DNA from: Actinokineospora pegani | GTDB lineage: Bacteria; Actinomycetota; Actinomycetes; Mycobacteriales; Pseudonocardiaceae | Assembly (NCBI RefSeq): GCF_009745975.1 | Contig: NZ_WHOL01000074.1 | Coordinates: 1 to 64,000, forward strand | Length of the DNA stretch: 64,000 bases | Reading direction: 5' to 3' | Part shown: positions 37,529 to 45,567 of the stretch, one piece after another | Position numbering within the stretch: position 1 is the first letter of the stretch | How the letters are laid out: each line of letters starts with the position of its first letter | The notes under the pieces: generated by a model | Told to the model about the DNA's origin: nothing | What the model saw: only the letters and a program-made list of their open reading frames with translations | The model's database searches: none | Translations under genes and position numbers: made by a program

Positions 37529-39181
37529 GTGAGCACACCACCGAGGACGGACAGCGTGGCGGACGCGGCACCAGAGCGGGTCGATGTCGCCCAGCCGTCG
37601 CTGGCCAAGGCCAGCGGGTCGATGGCGATCGCCACGCTGGTCAGCCGCATCACCGGGTTCTTGTGGAAGATGGTCCTGGCCTGGGTAATGGCCATCGGCG
37701 TCATCACGGACTCGTTCACCGTGGCCAACACGATGCCCAACATCATCTTCGAGCTGCTGCTCGGCGGGGTGCTGGCCAGCGTCGTCGTACCGCTGCTGGT
37801 CCGCTCGCAGAAGGACCCCGACGGCGGCGCCGAGTACACCAACCGGCTGCTGACCGTCGGCCTCACCGCGCTGGCCATCGGCACCGTGATCGCCGTGGCC
37901 GCCGCGCCGCTGTTCACCTGGCTCTACATCGACGACTCCTCCGGCGAGGCCAACCCCGCCCTGGTCACCGCCCTCGCCTACCTGCTGCTGCCGGAGATCC
38001 TGTTCTACGGCCTGTTCGCGCTGCTCTCGGCGATCCTGCAGGCCAAGAACATCTTCGGCCCCACGGCGTGGGCCCCGGTGGTCAACAACCTGGTCATCAT
38101 CGCCACCCTGCTGGTCTACGCGGTGCTGCCCGGCGAGATCAGCCTCGACCCCGTCCGGATGGGCGACGCGAAGCTGCTGACCCTCGGGATCGGCGTGACG
38201 CTGGGCATCATCGTGCAGTCGGCGATCCTCCTGCCCTTCCTGCGCAAGACCGGGTTCAAGTTCAAGTGGACCTGGGGCCTGGACTCGCGGCTCAAGGAGT
38301 TCGGCGGCCTCGGCCTGTGGGTGCTCGGCTACGTCGCGATCAGCCAGGTCGGCATGGTCGTCACCCAGCGCGTGCTCACCGGCGCGGCCGAGGGCGGCGC
38401 GTTCATCTACTCCAACGCCTGGCTGCTCTTCCAGCTCCCCTACGGCATCATCGGCGTCTCGCTGCTGACCGCGATCCTGCCCAGGATGAGCAAGTCCGCA
38501 GCCGACAACGACATCGCCAAGCTCGTCGACGACCTGTCGTTGGGCTCGCGGCTGTCCGCGGTGATGCTCGTGCCGATCAGCGCCGTGCTGACCGGGGTCG
38601 GCTCCGCGGTGGGCATCGCCCTGTTCAAAGCGGGCGCGACCAGCTTCGACAACGCCGAGCGGCTGGGCCTGGCCCTGGCGTTCTCCGCGTTCGGCCTGCT
38701 GCCCTACGCGCTGGTCATGCTGCAACTGCGGGTGTTCTACGCGATGAAGGACGCCAGGACGCCCACGCTGATCATGGTCGTGATGACCGTGGTGAAGATC
38801 CCGCTGATGTACCTCAGCGCCGCCGTGGTCGAACCCGACCAAGTGGTGATCAGCGTGATGTTGGTCAACTCGCTGACCTTCGTCGTCGGCGCCGTGCTCG
38901 GGCAGATGTGGCTCTGGGTGCGGCTGGGCAACCTGCACAGCAAGCGGGTCGTGCGGGTCATCTTGATCAGCGCCCTGGCCGGGCTGGTCGGGCTGGGCGT
39001 GAGCTGGCTGGTGCGCGCGTTCGCCCTGCCCGAGGTCGTCGGCATGGCGACCGCCTGGCTGGCGCTGGTGGTGCAGGGGCTCGTGGCGAGTCTGGTGGCC
39101 TTCGGCGTGCTGGCGCTGTTCAAGGTCCCCGAACTCACACCCGCCACGAGCAGGATCACCCGTCTGGTGCGCCGTCGCTGA
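37529..39181 (+). CDS. murJ: Lipid II flippase MurJ
   Basis: MOP-family flippase that carries lipid II across the membrane for peptidoglycan synthesis. The 550 residues form about 14 helices, starting SMAIATLVSRITGFLWKMVL, with DSFTVANTMPNIIFELLLGG typical of MurJ and QLPYGIIGVSLLTAILPRMS in the second half. In Mycobacterium tuberculosis the same polypeptide continues into a pseudokinase; here the protein ends at RLVRRR and the pseudokinase is a separate gene 54 nt downstream. Confidence 0.95.
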   Translation: MSTPPRTDSVADAAPERVDVAQPSLAKASGSMAIATLVSRITGFLWKMVLAWVMAIGVITDSFTVANTMPNIIFELLLGGVLASVVVPLLVRSQKDPDGGAEYTNRLLTVGLTALAIGTVIAVAAAPLFTWLYIDDSSGEANPALVTALAYLLLPEILFYGLFALLSAILQAKNIFGPTAWAPVVNNLVIIATLLVYAVLPGEISLDPVRMGDAKLLTLGIGVTLGIIVQSAILLPFLRKTGFKFKWTWGLDSRLKEFGGLGLWVLGYVAISQVGMVVTQRVLTGAAEGGAFIYSNAWLLFQLPYGIIGVSLLTAILPRMSKSAADNDIAKLVDDLSLGSRLSAVMLVPISAVLTGVGSAVGIALFKAGATSFDNAERLGLALAFSAFGLLPYALVMLQLRVFYAMKDARTPTLIMVVMTVVKIPLMYLSAAVVEPDQVVISVMLVNSLTFVVGAVLGQMWLWVRLGNLHSKRVVRVILISALAGLVGLGVSWLVRAFALPEVVGMATAWLALVVQGLVASLVAFGVLALFKVPELTPATSRITRLVRRR

Positions 39182-39235
39182 ACCGCTCCCCGGCGGCAGG
39201 CCCCCGACCTGCCGTAGTCTCGAAGCCAGGACGGC

Positions 39236-40810
39236 GTGGCGGAGAGAACGGTGACGACGAGACGGACCGAACACCCCCGGGGGGAAGAACCCGCCGGCCT
39301 GCGGGCCAAGGACGGTCTTCTCGTGCCCGGGGGAGTCGTGGGTGACGGCCGCTACCGGCTGCTCGCCCAGTTCGGCGTGGACAAGCGCGCCGCCGCCCAG
39401 CTCTGGCGGGCCCAGGACGGGCAACTGCGCCGCGACGTCGCGCTCACCCTGCTGATCGGCGACTCCGGCGACCACGCCGCTGCCACCGCCGCGCGCCGCA
39501 CCCTCGAGCGCGCCGCGCACACCGCCCGCATCACCCACCACGGCCAGGCCCGCATCCTCGACGTGCTCGGCCCCGGCAACGGCATCGGCGTCGGCGAGGG
39601 CCTGCTCGGCATCATCGTCGCGGACTGGGCGCAGGGCACCGACCTCGTCGACGTCATCGCCGAGCACCCGCTGCCGCCCGCCACCGCCGCCCGGCTGCTC
39701 GAACCGCTGGCGGGCGCGGTCGAGGCCGCGCACCACCAGGGCCTGGTCCTCGGCGTCGACCACCCGCAGCGGGTGCGGGTCAGCGCCGAGAGCACGCTCA
39801 AGCTCGCCTTCCCCGGACCGCTGCCGCAGGCGTCGCTGTTCGACGACGTGCGCGGCCTCGGCGCGATCCTGTACTTGCTGCTCACCAGCCGGTGGCCGCT
39901 GCCGAACCCGCCAGCGGGCGTGGCCAGGGCGCCGATCGGTCCGGACGGCCGGGTCGTCGCGCCGCGGGCGATGTACGGCTACATCCCGCACGACCTGTCC
40001 GCCGCCGCCGTGCGCTGCCTCGACGACTCGCCGGGCGGCATCCGCACCGCGGCCGGGCTGATCCGCGTCCTCGAGCGGGCCAAGTCCATCCCCGACGTCA
40101 CCCAGACCATCGCCGCGGTCGACGACGACGAGGAGGACTACCTCGACGACGACGGCGCCGTGTGGACCACCCGGCGCCCGAGCAACAACCGGTCCAAGCG
40201 GCGCAAGCTCGCCATCGGCGTCACCACCCTGGCCGTGGCCACCGTCGGCGTGCTGGCCTGGCTGGGCACCCAGCTCATCGGCTTCTTCGGCAGCGACGGC
40301 ACCGCCGCGGGCGGTCCGGTGGCCGTGGCCCCGCCGCCGGGCGGCAACACCCCCAGTGCCCCAGCGCAGCCCGCCCCGCCCAAGCCCATCGACGCGGCCA
40401 ACGTCCAGGTGTTCAACACCAAGGGCACCCCGGACAACCCGAAACGGGTCAACCGCGCGGTCGACGGCGACCCCGCCACGGGGTGGCGGACCGACAAGTA
40501 CCAGAACCCGTTCCCGGCGCTCAAGCCCGGCGTGGGCATCATGGCCTCGTTCGCCGAGGCGGTGCCGTTCGCCGAGGTCGTCATCGACTCGCCCAGCCCC
40601 GGCACGGTCGTCGAGATCCGCAGCGCGCCCTCGGAGAAGCCCGACCTCGACGAGACCAAGGTGATCGGCAAGGCCACGCTGCAGGAGGGGCAGACCAAGC
40701 TGCAGCTCGACGCGGCCGAACCGACCCAGCACCTGCTGGTCTGGATCACCACCCTGGGCGAGGGCAACGTCTCCGAACTGGTCGAGATCGACTTCACCCG
40801 GACGGGCTGA
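39236..40810 (+). CDS. Protein kinase-like pseudokinase with extracellular ligand-binding domain
   Basis: The 524-residue protein corresponds to the C-terminal part of mycobacterial MviN. An N-terminal kinase-fold domain (about 35-280; GDGRYRLLAQFGVDKRAAAQ, GLRTAAGLIRVLERA-like end) lacks recognisable HRD and DFG catalytic motifs, so it is a pseudokinase. One membrane helix (IGVTTLAVATVGVLAWLGTQ) and a C-terminal discoidin-like domain (RVNRAVDGDPATGWRTDKYQ) follow. In mycobacteria, phosphorylation of this region recruits FhaA and restrains MurJ. GTG 39251 after GGAGAG is an equally good start. Confidence 0.8.
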   Translation: MAERTVTTRRTEHPRGEEPAGLRAKDGLLVPGGVVGDGRYRLLAQFGVDKRAAAQLWRAQDGQLRRDVALTLLIGDSGDHAAATAARRTLERAAHTARITHHGQARILDVLGPGNGIGVGEGLLGIIVADWAQGTDLVDVIAEHPLPPATAARLLEPLAGAVEAAHHQGLVLGVDHPQRVRVSAESTLKLAFPGPLPQASLFDDVRGLGAILYLLLTSRWPLPNPPAGVARAPIGPDGRVVAPRAMYGYIPHDLSAAAVRCLDDSPGGIRTAAGLIRVLERAKSIPDVTQTIAAVDDDEEDYLDDDGAVWTTRRPSNNRSKRRKLAIGVTTLAVATVGVLAWLGTQLIGFFGSDGTAAGGPVAVAPPPGGNTPSAPAQPAPPKPIDAANVQVFNTKGTPDNPKRVNRAVDGDPATGWRTDKYQNPFPALKPGVGIMASFAEAVPFAEVVIDSPSPGTVVEIRSAPSEKPDLDETKVIGKATLQEGQTKLQLDAAEPTQHLLVWITTLGEGNVSELVEIDFTRTG

Positions 40811-40863
40811 TCGCACCCGCAAACCCCTCTCGGTGCGGGTCACACCGCGCTCACCTCGACCGT

Positions 40864-40876
40864 TACCCTGTTCGCG
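40864..40876 (+). promoter_or_regulatory. Leaderless promoter of the sigma-factor gene
   Basis: TACCCT (40864-40869) ends 6 nt before GTG 40876, and no ribosome-binding site is visible, so the mRNA probably begins at the start codon. No ECF-type GGAAC -35 is evident at the right distance. Confidence 0.4.
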
Positions 40877-41502
40877 TGACCGCCGCTGCCAGCTCGGACG
40901 CCGACCTCATCGCGGCGCACGCCGCAGGGGACCCGCGCGCTTTCGCGGAGATCGTGCGCCGCCACCGGGACCGGATGTGGGCTGTCGCGCTGCGCACGCT
41001 GCGCGACCCGGAGGAGGCGGCGGACGCGCTCCAGGAGGCGTTCATCTCGGCCTTCCGCGCCGCGGGCTCGTTCCGCGCGGAGTCCCAGGTCACGACGTGG
41101 CTGCACCGGATCGTGGTCAACGCCTGCCTGGACCGGGTGCGGCGCAGGCAGGCCCGCCCGACCGTCCCGCTGCCCGAGACAGGCCCTGGCGAGCCGGTCA
41201 CGCCGCGCGACGCGATGTCCGAGCGGGAGACCAAGCTGGTGGTGCAGACCGCGCTGCGGGAGCTCTCGGATGACCAGCGCGTCCCGATCCTGCTCGTGGA
41301 CGTCGAGGGGTACTCCGTCGCCGAGACCGCGAAGATGCTGGGCATCGCCGAGGGCACGGTCAAGAGCCGCTGCGCGCGGGGCCGGGCCAAGCTCGCGAAA
41401 GTTCTCGGGCATCTGCGGAACCCCGATGCAGATGCGAACGTCCCAGGTAGCGCTGTTGACGGAAGAGGTGTGCCGACCAGGCGCCAGCGGGAGGGACGAT
41501 GA
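40876..41502 (+). CDS. sigM: ECF sigma factor SigM-like
   Basis: Extracytoplasmic-function sigma factor. The 208 residues contain region 2 (AFAEIVRRHRDRMWAVALRT, LRDPEEAADALQEAFISAFR, VTTWLHRIVVNACLDRVRRR) and region 4 (LRELSDDQRVPILLVDVEGY, SVAETAKMLGIAEGTVKSRC). Position between the murJ/pseudokinase genes and trxB matches sigM of M. tuberculosis. It overlaps the anti-sigma gene by ATGA, so the pair is translationally coupled. The C-terminal 30 residues are an extension of low complexity. Confidence 0.93.
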   Translation: MTAAASSDADLIAAHAAGDPRAFAEIVRRHRDRMWAVALRTLRDPEEAADALQEAFISAFRAAGSFRAESQVTTWLHRIVVNACLDRVRRRQARPTVPLPETGPGEPVTPRDAMSERETKLVVQTALRELSDDQRVPILLVDVEGYSVAETAKMLGIAEGTVKSRCARGRAKLAKVLGHLRNPDADANVPGSAVDGRGVPTRRQREGR

Positions 41503-42296
41503 CGGACGAGGTTCGGGGCGGTCGTGGCCCCTGGTCTGTCGACCTGCTGGCAGACCTGCACGCCGGGGTCCTCGACCCCGCGCAGAGCCAGCGGCTCTGG
41601 GCCCAGGTGAACACCGACCCGCAGGCGCGGGCGGTGCTCGACGCCCTGGAGTCGGTGCGCACCGGGCTAGGCGACCTGGGGGCCGCCCCGGTGGAGCCGA
41701 TGCCCGCCCAGTTCTCCGCGCGCCTCGACGCCGCGCTCGAGGCTGAGGCCCGCCGGGCCTTCGGTGGCGGCGTGGCGGTGGCGCCACCGCAGAACGCCGG
41801 GCAGCAGCCGCTCCCGCAAACGTTTGCCCCCGTGGTCAGCCTGGATCAGGCGCGTCGGCGCAAAGGGCGGGTCGCGGCCTGGGCGGGCGGCCTGGTGACC
41901 GCCGCGGCAGCCGCTGTGGCGCTGGCCTTCGTCGTGCTGCCCAACACCACCGACGGCACCGCGGTGCCGCCCTCGGCCATGCTGCCCGGCGATCAGGGCC
42001 CCGGATCCGAGCGGCCGCTGGCCGTGGGCCGGGGCGACCTCGGCGCGGCCATCGGCAAGGTCGGCACCGACAAGGACTACGGCGCGCTCAGGGACCAGGC
42101 GGGCCTGGACCGCTGCCTGCGGGCCAACGACATCGACGCGACCACGGCGCAGGTCGTCGGCGTCAAGCCGGTGACGCTGGACGGCACCCCGGGCACGCTG
42201 GCGATCCTGCTGCCGCCGGGGGAGCTGGGCAAGCTGCAGGTCCTGGTGGTCAAGCCGGACTGCGCGCCGATCGCCAACGAGGTCATCGGCCGCTGA
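41499..42296 (+). CDS. Anti-sigma factor (membrane protein) paired with SigM
   Basis: The 265-residue product has an N-terminal helical domain (WSVDLLADLHAGVLDPAQSQ) that resembles an anti-sigma domain but lacks the zinc-binding His-Cys-Cys motif. A Gln/Pro-rich linker, a single membrane helix (about 126-148, WAGGLVTAAAAAVALAFVVL) and an extracytoplasmic domain with two cysteines (DRCLRAND and KPDCAPIANE) follow. This layout and the overlap with sigM fit a membrane-bound anti-sigma factor. The disulfide-capable outer domain may sense envelope or redox stress, which is inference. Confidence 0.82.
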   Translation: MTDEVRGGRGPWSVDLLADLHAGVLDPAQSQRLWAQVNTDPQARAVLDALESVRTGLGDLGAAPVEPMPAQFSARLDAALEAEARRAFGGGVAVAPPQNAGQQPLPQTFAPVVSLDQARRRKGRVAAWAGGLVTAAAAAVALAFVVLPNTTDGTAVPPSAMLPGDQGPGSERPLAVGRGDLGAAIGKVGTDKDYGALRDQAGLDRCLRANDIDATTAQVVGVKPVTLDGTPGTLAILLPPGELGKLQVLVVKPDCAPIANEVIGR

Positions 42297-42309
42297 ACCG
42301 GCGCGTGGC

Positions 42310-42336
42310 CCGGAACAACGCACCCCTACCATCGCG
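42310..42336 (+). promoter_or_regulatory. SigR/SigH-type promoter of trxB
   Basis: GGAACA (42310-42315) and CGTT (42333-42336) are separated by 17 bp. This matches the thiol-stress consensus GGAAYA-N16-18-CGTT of mycobacterial SigH and Streptomyces SigR, whose known targets include thioredoxin-system genes. TrxB starts 66 nt downstream. CATCGCG is repeated at 42328-42334, 42343-42349 and about 42374. Confidence 0.65.
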
Positions 42337-42401
42337 TTGACACCATCGCGGCCTGGGACACCCCAGACGCCTGTCATCGCGTTTTCAACGGAGGGGCCAG
42401 C

Positions 42402-43400
42402 ATGGCTGCGGAAGCGGACCAGATCCGAAACCTGATCATCATCGGTTCCGGGCCTGCGGGGTACACGGCGGCCGTCTACGCCGCGCGGGCGCAGCTCAAC
42501 CCGCTGGTCTTCGAGGGCTCGCAGTTCGGCGGCGCCCTGATGACCACGACCGAGGTCGAGAACTTCCCCGGCTTCCGCGACGGCATCATGGGCCCGGACC
42601 TGATGGAGCAGATGCGCGCCCAGGCCGAGCGCTTCGGTGCCGACCTGCGCGCCGAGGACGTCGACGAGGTCGACCTCACCGGCGAGGTCAAGCACGTGAC
42701 CGTGAGCGGCGTGCGCCACTCGGCCCGCGCGGTCGTGCTGGCGATGGGCGCCGCGGCGCGCTACCTGAACGTGCCCGGTGAGCAGCGGCTGCTCGGCCGC
42801 GGCGTGTCCTCCTGCGCCACCTGCGACGGGTTCTTCTTCCGCGACCAGGACATCGCCGTGCTCGGCGGCGGCGACTCGGCGATGGAGGAGGCGACCTTCC
42901 TGACCCGCTTCGCCAAGTCGGTGACGATCGTGCACCGCCGCGAGGACTTCCGCGCCTCCAAGATCATGCTGGAGCGGGCCCGGGCCAACGACAAGATCCG
43001 CTGGCAGCTCAACTCCGAGGTGACCGAGGTGCTCGGGGAGCAGAAGGTCGCGAGCCTCAAGCTGCGCAGCACCGTCGACGGCACGGAGTCCGAGCTGCCC
43101 GTCAGCGGCTTCTTCCTGGCCATCGGGCACGACCCGCGCAGCGAGCTGGTCAAGGGCCAGGTCGAGGTGGACGGTGAGGGCTACGTCATCACCAAGCCGG
43201 GGTCGACCTGCACCAACCTCGACGGCGTGTTCGCCGCGGGCGACCTCGTCGACCACACCTACCGGCAGGCGATCACCGCCGCGGGCTCCGGCTGCTCGGC
43301 CGCGATCGACGCCGAGCGGTGGCTGGCCGAGCACGGCTCGGCGGCCGCCGAGTCGGCCCCTGAGCTGGTCGGCGGCGGCTACGGCACCACGACCGGCTGA
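42402..43400 (+). CDS. trxB: Thioredoxin-disulfide reductase
   Basis: FAD/NADPH enzyme that reduces thioredoxin. The 332 residues show the FAD-binding [20 protein letters not shown], the redox-active CATC (138-141) in [20 protein letters not shown], the NADPH-binding [19 protein letters not shown] and a second FAD motif around [23 protein letters not shown] 42402 follows GGAGGGG. In most relatives a thioredoxin gene follows directly; here a terminator and then cwlM follow. Confidence 0.96.
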   Translation: MAAEADQIRNLIIIGSGPAGYTAAVYAARAQLNPLVFEGSQFGGALMTTTEVENFPGFRDGIMGPDLMEQMRAQAERFGADLRAEDVDEVDLTGEVKHVTVSGVRHSARAVVLAMGAAARYLNVPGEQRLLGRGVSSCATCDGFFFRDQDIAVLGGGDSAMEEATFLTRFAKSVTIVHRREDFRASKIMLERARANDKIRWQLNSEVTEVLGEQKVASLKLRSTVDGTESELPVSGFFLAIGHDPRSELVKGQVEVDGEGYVITKPGSTCTNLDGVFAAGDLVDHTYRQAITAAGSGCSAAIDAERWLAEHGSAAAESAPELVGGGYGTTTG

Positions 43401-43428
43401 CGCGCCGAACACCGAGCAACCCTCGACC

Positions 43429-43464
43429 GGGGCCCGCACGTCCTCTCAGCGACGTGTGGGCCCC
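43429..43464 (+). terminator. Terminator after trxB
   Basis: GGGGCCCGCACGTC (43429-43442) and GACGTGTGGGCCCC (43451-43464) form a 14-bp stem with one G-U pair and an 8-nt loop, 28 nt after the trxB stop. It separates trxB from cwlM. Confidence 0.75.
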
Positions 43465-43585
43465 GCGCGTTGGACACGCCCCTTTCGGGTGGGCGCGGGG
43501 CAGACAGGGCACAATGGTGAGCCGTCAAGGATTCCGCGCCCAGCGCAGCAGTCGTGCGGGGCGCTCGACCGGAGAGCGAGGGTGC

Positions 43586-44734
43586 ATGCGGGTACTCCGC
43601 CGCGGCGATGAGGGACCGGCCGTGGCCGAGGTGCGGTCCACGCTCGCCGCGTTGGGCCTGATGCCTCCGGCCGAAGGGCAGGCCGAGCCCGCCGTGTTCG
43701 ACCCGGTCGTCGAGCACGCCATCCGCGCGTTCCAGCAGCAGCGGGGGCTGATCACCGACGGCCTGGTCGGACCGGCCACCTACCGCGCGCTGCGCGACGC
43801 GACCCACCAGCTCGGCGGCAGGCCGCTGGCCTACCTGGTCTCCGCCCCGCTCACCGGCGACGACGTGGTGACGCTGCAGGAACGGCTGCTGGAGCTGGGC
43901 TACGACGCGGGCCGCGCCAACGGCGTGTTCGGCCAGCAGACCGAACTCGCGCTGCGCATCTTCCAGCGCGACTACGGCCTCACCGTCGACGGCATCTGCG
44001 GCCCGGGGACCGTCCGCGCCCTGCGCCAGCTCTCCCCGCGCGCCAGCGGTGGCCGCCCGGTGCTGCTGCGCGAGCAGGAGCGGGTCCGCCGCTCCGGCCC
44101 CCGCCTGCGCGGCAAGCGCATCGTCATCGATCCCGGCCACGGCGGCGCCGACCAGGGCGTCGTCGTCAACGGGGTGCTCGAGCGGGACCTGATGTGGGAC
44201 CTGGCGACCCGGCTCGAGGGCCGGATGGTCGCCACCGGCATGGAGGCGCTGCTCACCCGGGGCCCCGACCAGTGCCCGGACGAGGGCGAGCGCGCCCGCT
44301 TCGCCAACGACGCGGGCGCCGACCTGGTGCTCTCGCTGCACTCCGACGCCAACAGCTCCCCGCACGCCCAGGGCGTCGCCAGCTTCCACTTCGGCACCGC
44401 CAACCGGACCACCACCTCCAGCCTCGGTGAGGCCATGGCAGGCCTGGTCCAGCGCGAGCTGGTCAAGCGCACCAACCTGCGCGACTGCGGCGCCCACCCG
44501 AAGACGTGGGACCTGCTGCGGCTGACCCGCTGCCCGGCCGTGCGGATCGAGATCGGCTACCTCACCAACGCCGACGACCGCGCCCGGCTCAGCGACCCGC
44601 GCTTCCGCGACGTCATCGCCGAGGGCATCGTGGTCGCCGTGAAGCGCCTCTACCTGCTGGGGGAGAACGACCAGCCCACCGGCACCTTCACCTTCGCCGA
44701 CGTGATGGCGCACGAGGTGCTGTCCAAGGGCTGA
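43586..44734 (+). CDS. cwlM: CwlM-type N-acetylmuramoyl-L-alanine amidase family protein
   Basis: The 382 residues carry two peptidoglycan-binding domains (about 5-75 and 85-150; AFQQQRGLITDGLVGPATYR, IFQRDYGLTVDGICGPGTVR) and an amidase_3 domain with the zinc-site residues in VIDPGHGGADQG, GVLERDLMWDL, LSLHSDANSSP and IEIGYLTNADD. ATG 43586 gives no signal peptide, so the protein is cytoplasmic. Mycobacterial CwlM is also cytoplasmic and, when phosphorylated, activates MurA and binds MurJ; a similar regulatory role is likely. It lies in the expected place after trxB. Confidence 0.92.
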   Translation: MRVLRRGDEGPAVAEVRSTLAALGLMPPAEGQAEPAVFDPVVEHAIRAFQQQRGLITDGLVGPATYRALRDATHQLGGRPLAYLVSAPLTGDDVVTLQERLLELGYDAGRANGVFGQQTELALRIFQRDYGLTVDGICGPGTVRALRQLSPRASGGRPVLLREQERVRRSGPRLRGKRIVIDPGHGGADQGVVVNGVLERDLMWDLATRLEGRMVATGMEALLTRGPDQCPDEGERARFANDAGADLVLSLHSDANSSPHAQGVASFHFGTANRTTTSSLGEAMAGLVQRELVKRTNLRDCGAHPKTWDLLRLTRCPAVRIEIGYLTNADDRARLSDPRFRDVIAEGIVVAVKRLYLLGENDQPTGTFTFADVMAHEVLSKG

Positions 44735-44747
44735 GGCCGCTCAGCCC
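44728..44747. terminator. Bidirectional terminator between cwlM and the GNAT gene
   Basis: GGGCTGAG (44728-44735) and CTCAGCCC (44740-44747) are perfect 8-bp arms around GCCG. The hairpin contains both stop codons of the convergent genes. Confidence 0.55.
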
Positions 44748-45370
44748 CGCTGCAGGACGGGGCTGGCGGTGCTGACCGAGACGGTGTTCAGGAGCTGCTC
44801 CAAGGCGGCCTCGACGTCTTCCTTCCACGTGATGCCGGTGCGCAGGTCCAGGCGCAGACGGGGCCAGCGGGGGTGCTGGCGGACCGTCTTGAAGCCGACG
44901 CTGGTGAGGAAGTCGGCGGGCACGACGCAGGAGCGCTCCTCGTCCGGGTCGGCGTCGCCGAAGGCCTCGATGGCCTTGACGCCGCGCCGGGTGAGGTCCT
45001 TGGCGACCGCCTGCACCAGCATCCGGCCCAGCCCGCCGCCGCGGAACTCCGGCAGCACGTGGAAACCGGTCAGCACGACCGCGTCCGGGCTGATGGGGGA
45101 GGTGGGGAAGGCCGAGGCCCTGGGCACCGCGTTGGGCGGGGCGTAGAGGACGAAGCCGACCGGCAGCTTGTCGCTGTAGGCCACGCGGCCGCAGGAACCC
45201 CACTCGAGCAGGACGCTGGAGACCCAGGCCTCCTTCTCCAGCTCGGTGCTGCCGAATTCCTCGGCTTGCTCCTGCAGGTGCGGCGCCAGCTCCCAGTACA
45301 CGCAGCCTCGGCAGTGCTTCGGCAGGTGCTCCAGGTTGTCCAGCGTGACGCCGACGACACGTCGCGACAC
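44741..45370 (-). CDS. GNAT-family acetyltransferase
   Basis: The 209 residues include a GNAT core: LTGFHVLPEFRGGGLGRMLV holds the acetyl-CoA-binding Q/RxxGxG/A motif, followed by QAVAKDLTRRGVKAIEAFGD. The N-terminal part contains HCRGCVYWELAPH. The start is GTG 45370, with AGGAGG 4 nt upstream. It takes the place of Rv3916c between cwlM and parB in mycobacteria. The acceptor is unknown. Confidence 0.85.
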   Translation of the reverse strand: MSRRVVGVTLDNLEHLPKHCRGCVYWELAPHLQEQAEEFGSTELEKEAWVSSVLLEWGSCGRVAYSDKLPVGFVLYAPPNAVPRASAFPTSPISPDAVVLTGFHVLPEFRGGGLGRMLVQAVAKDLTRRGVKAIEAFGDADPDEERSCVVPADFLTSVGFKTVRQHPRWPRLRLDLRTGITWKEDVEAALEQLLNTVSVSTASPVLQRG

Positions 45371-45506
45371 CCAACCTCCTGTGCCTTGGACACCGTGGCC
45401 GCTTGACGCCGCCTGTCGCGGCTCCGGAGTGAAGATCACCGACGGCGAGTTACCCGCTCAACAATAGGACGGTGGCGGGTGCGCCGGTACCGGTAGGACC
45501 GAATAT

Positions 45507-45535
45507 CGGAGGTAAGTCACCCCTCCGGTTACACT
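45507..45535 (+). promoter_or_regulatory. Putative promoter/operator of the aminotransferase gene
   Basis: CGGAGG (45507-45512) and CCTCCG (45522-45527) form an inverted repeat just before a -10-like TACACT (45530-45535), 33 nt upstream of ATG 45568. It may be an operator; no regulator can be assigned. Confidence 0.4.
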
Positions 45536-45567
45536 CGATTGGACCCTGAACAGCGACGGAGCCCCCG

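Noticed and set aside
43401-43585. Thioredoxin gene expected after trxB
   Set aside because: No frame with a WCGPC-type motif is present; only a terminator and the cwlM leader.
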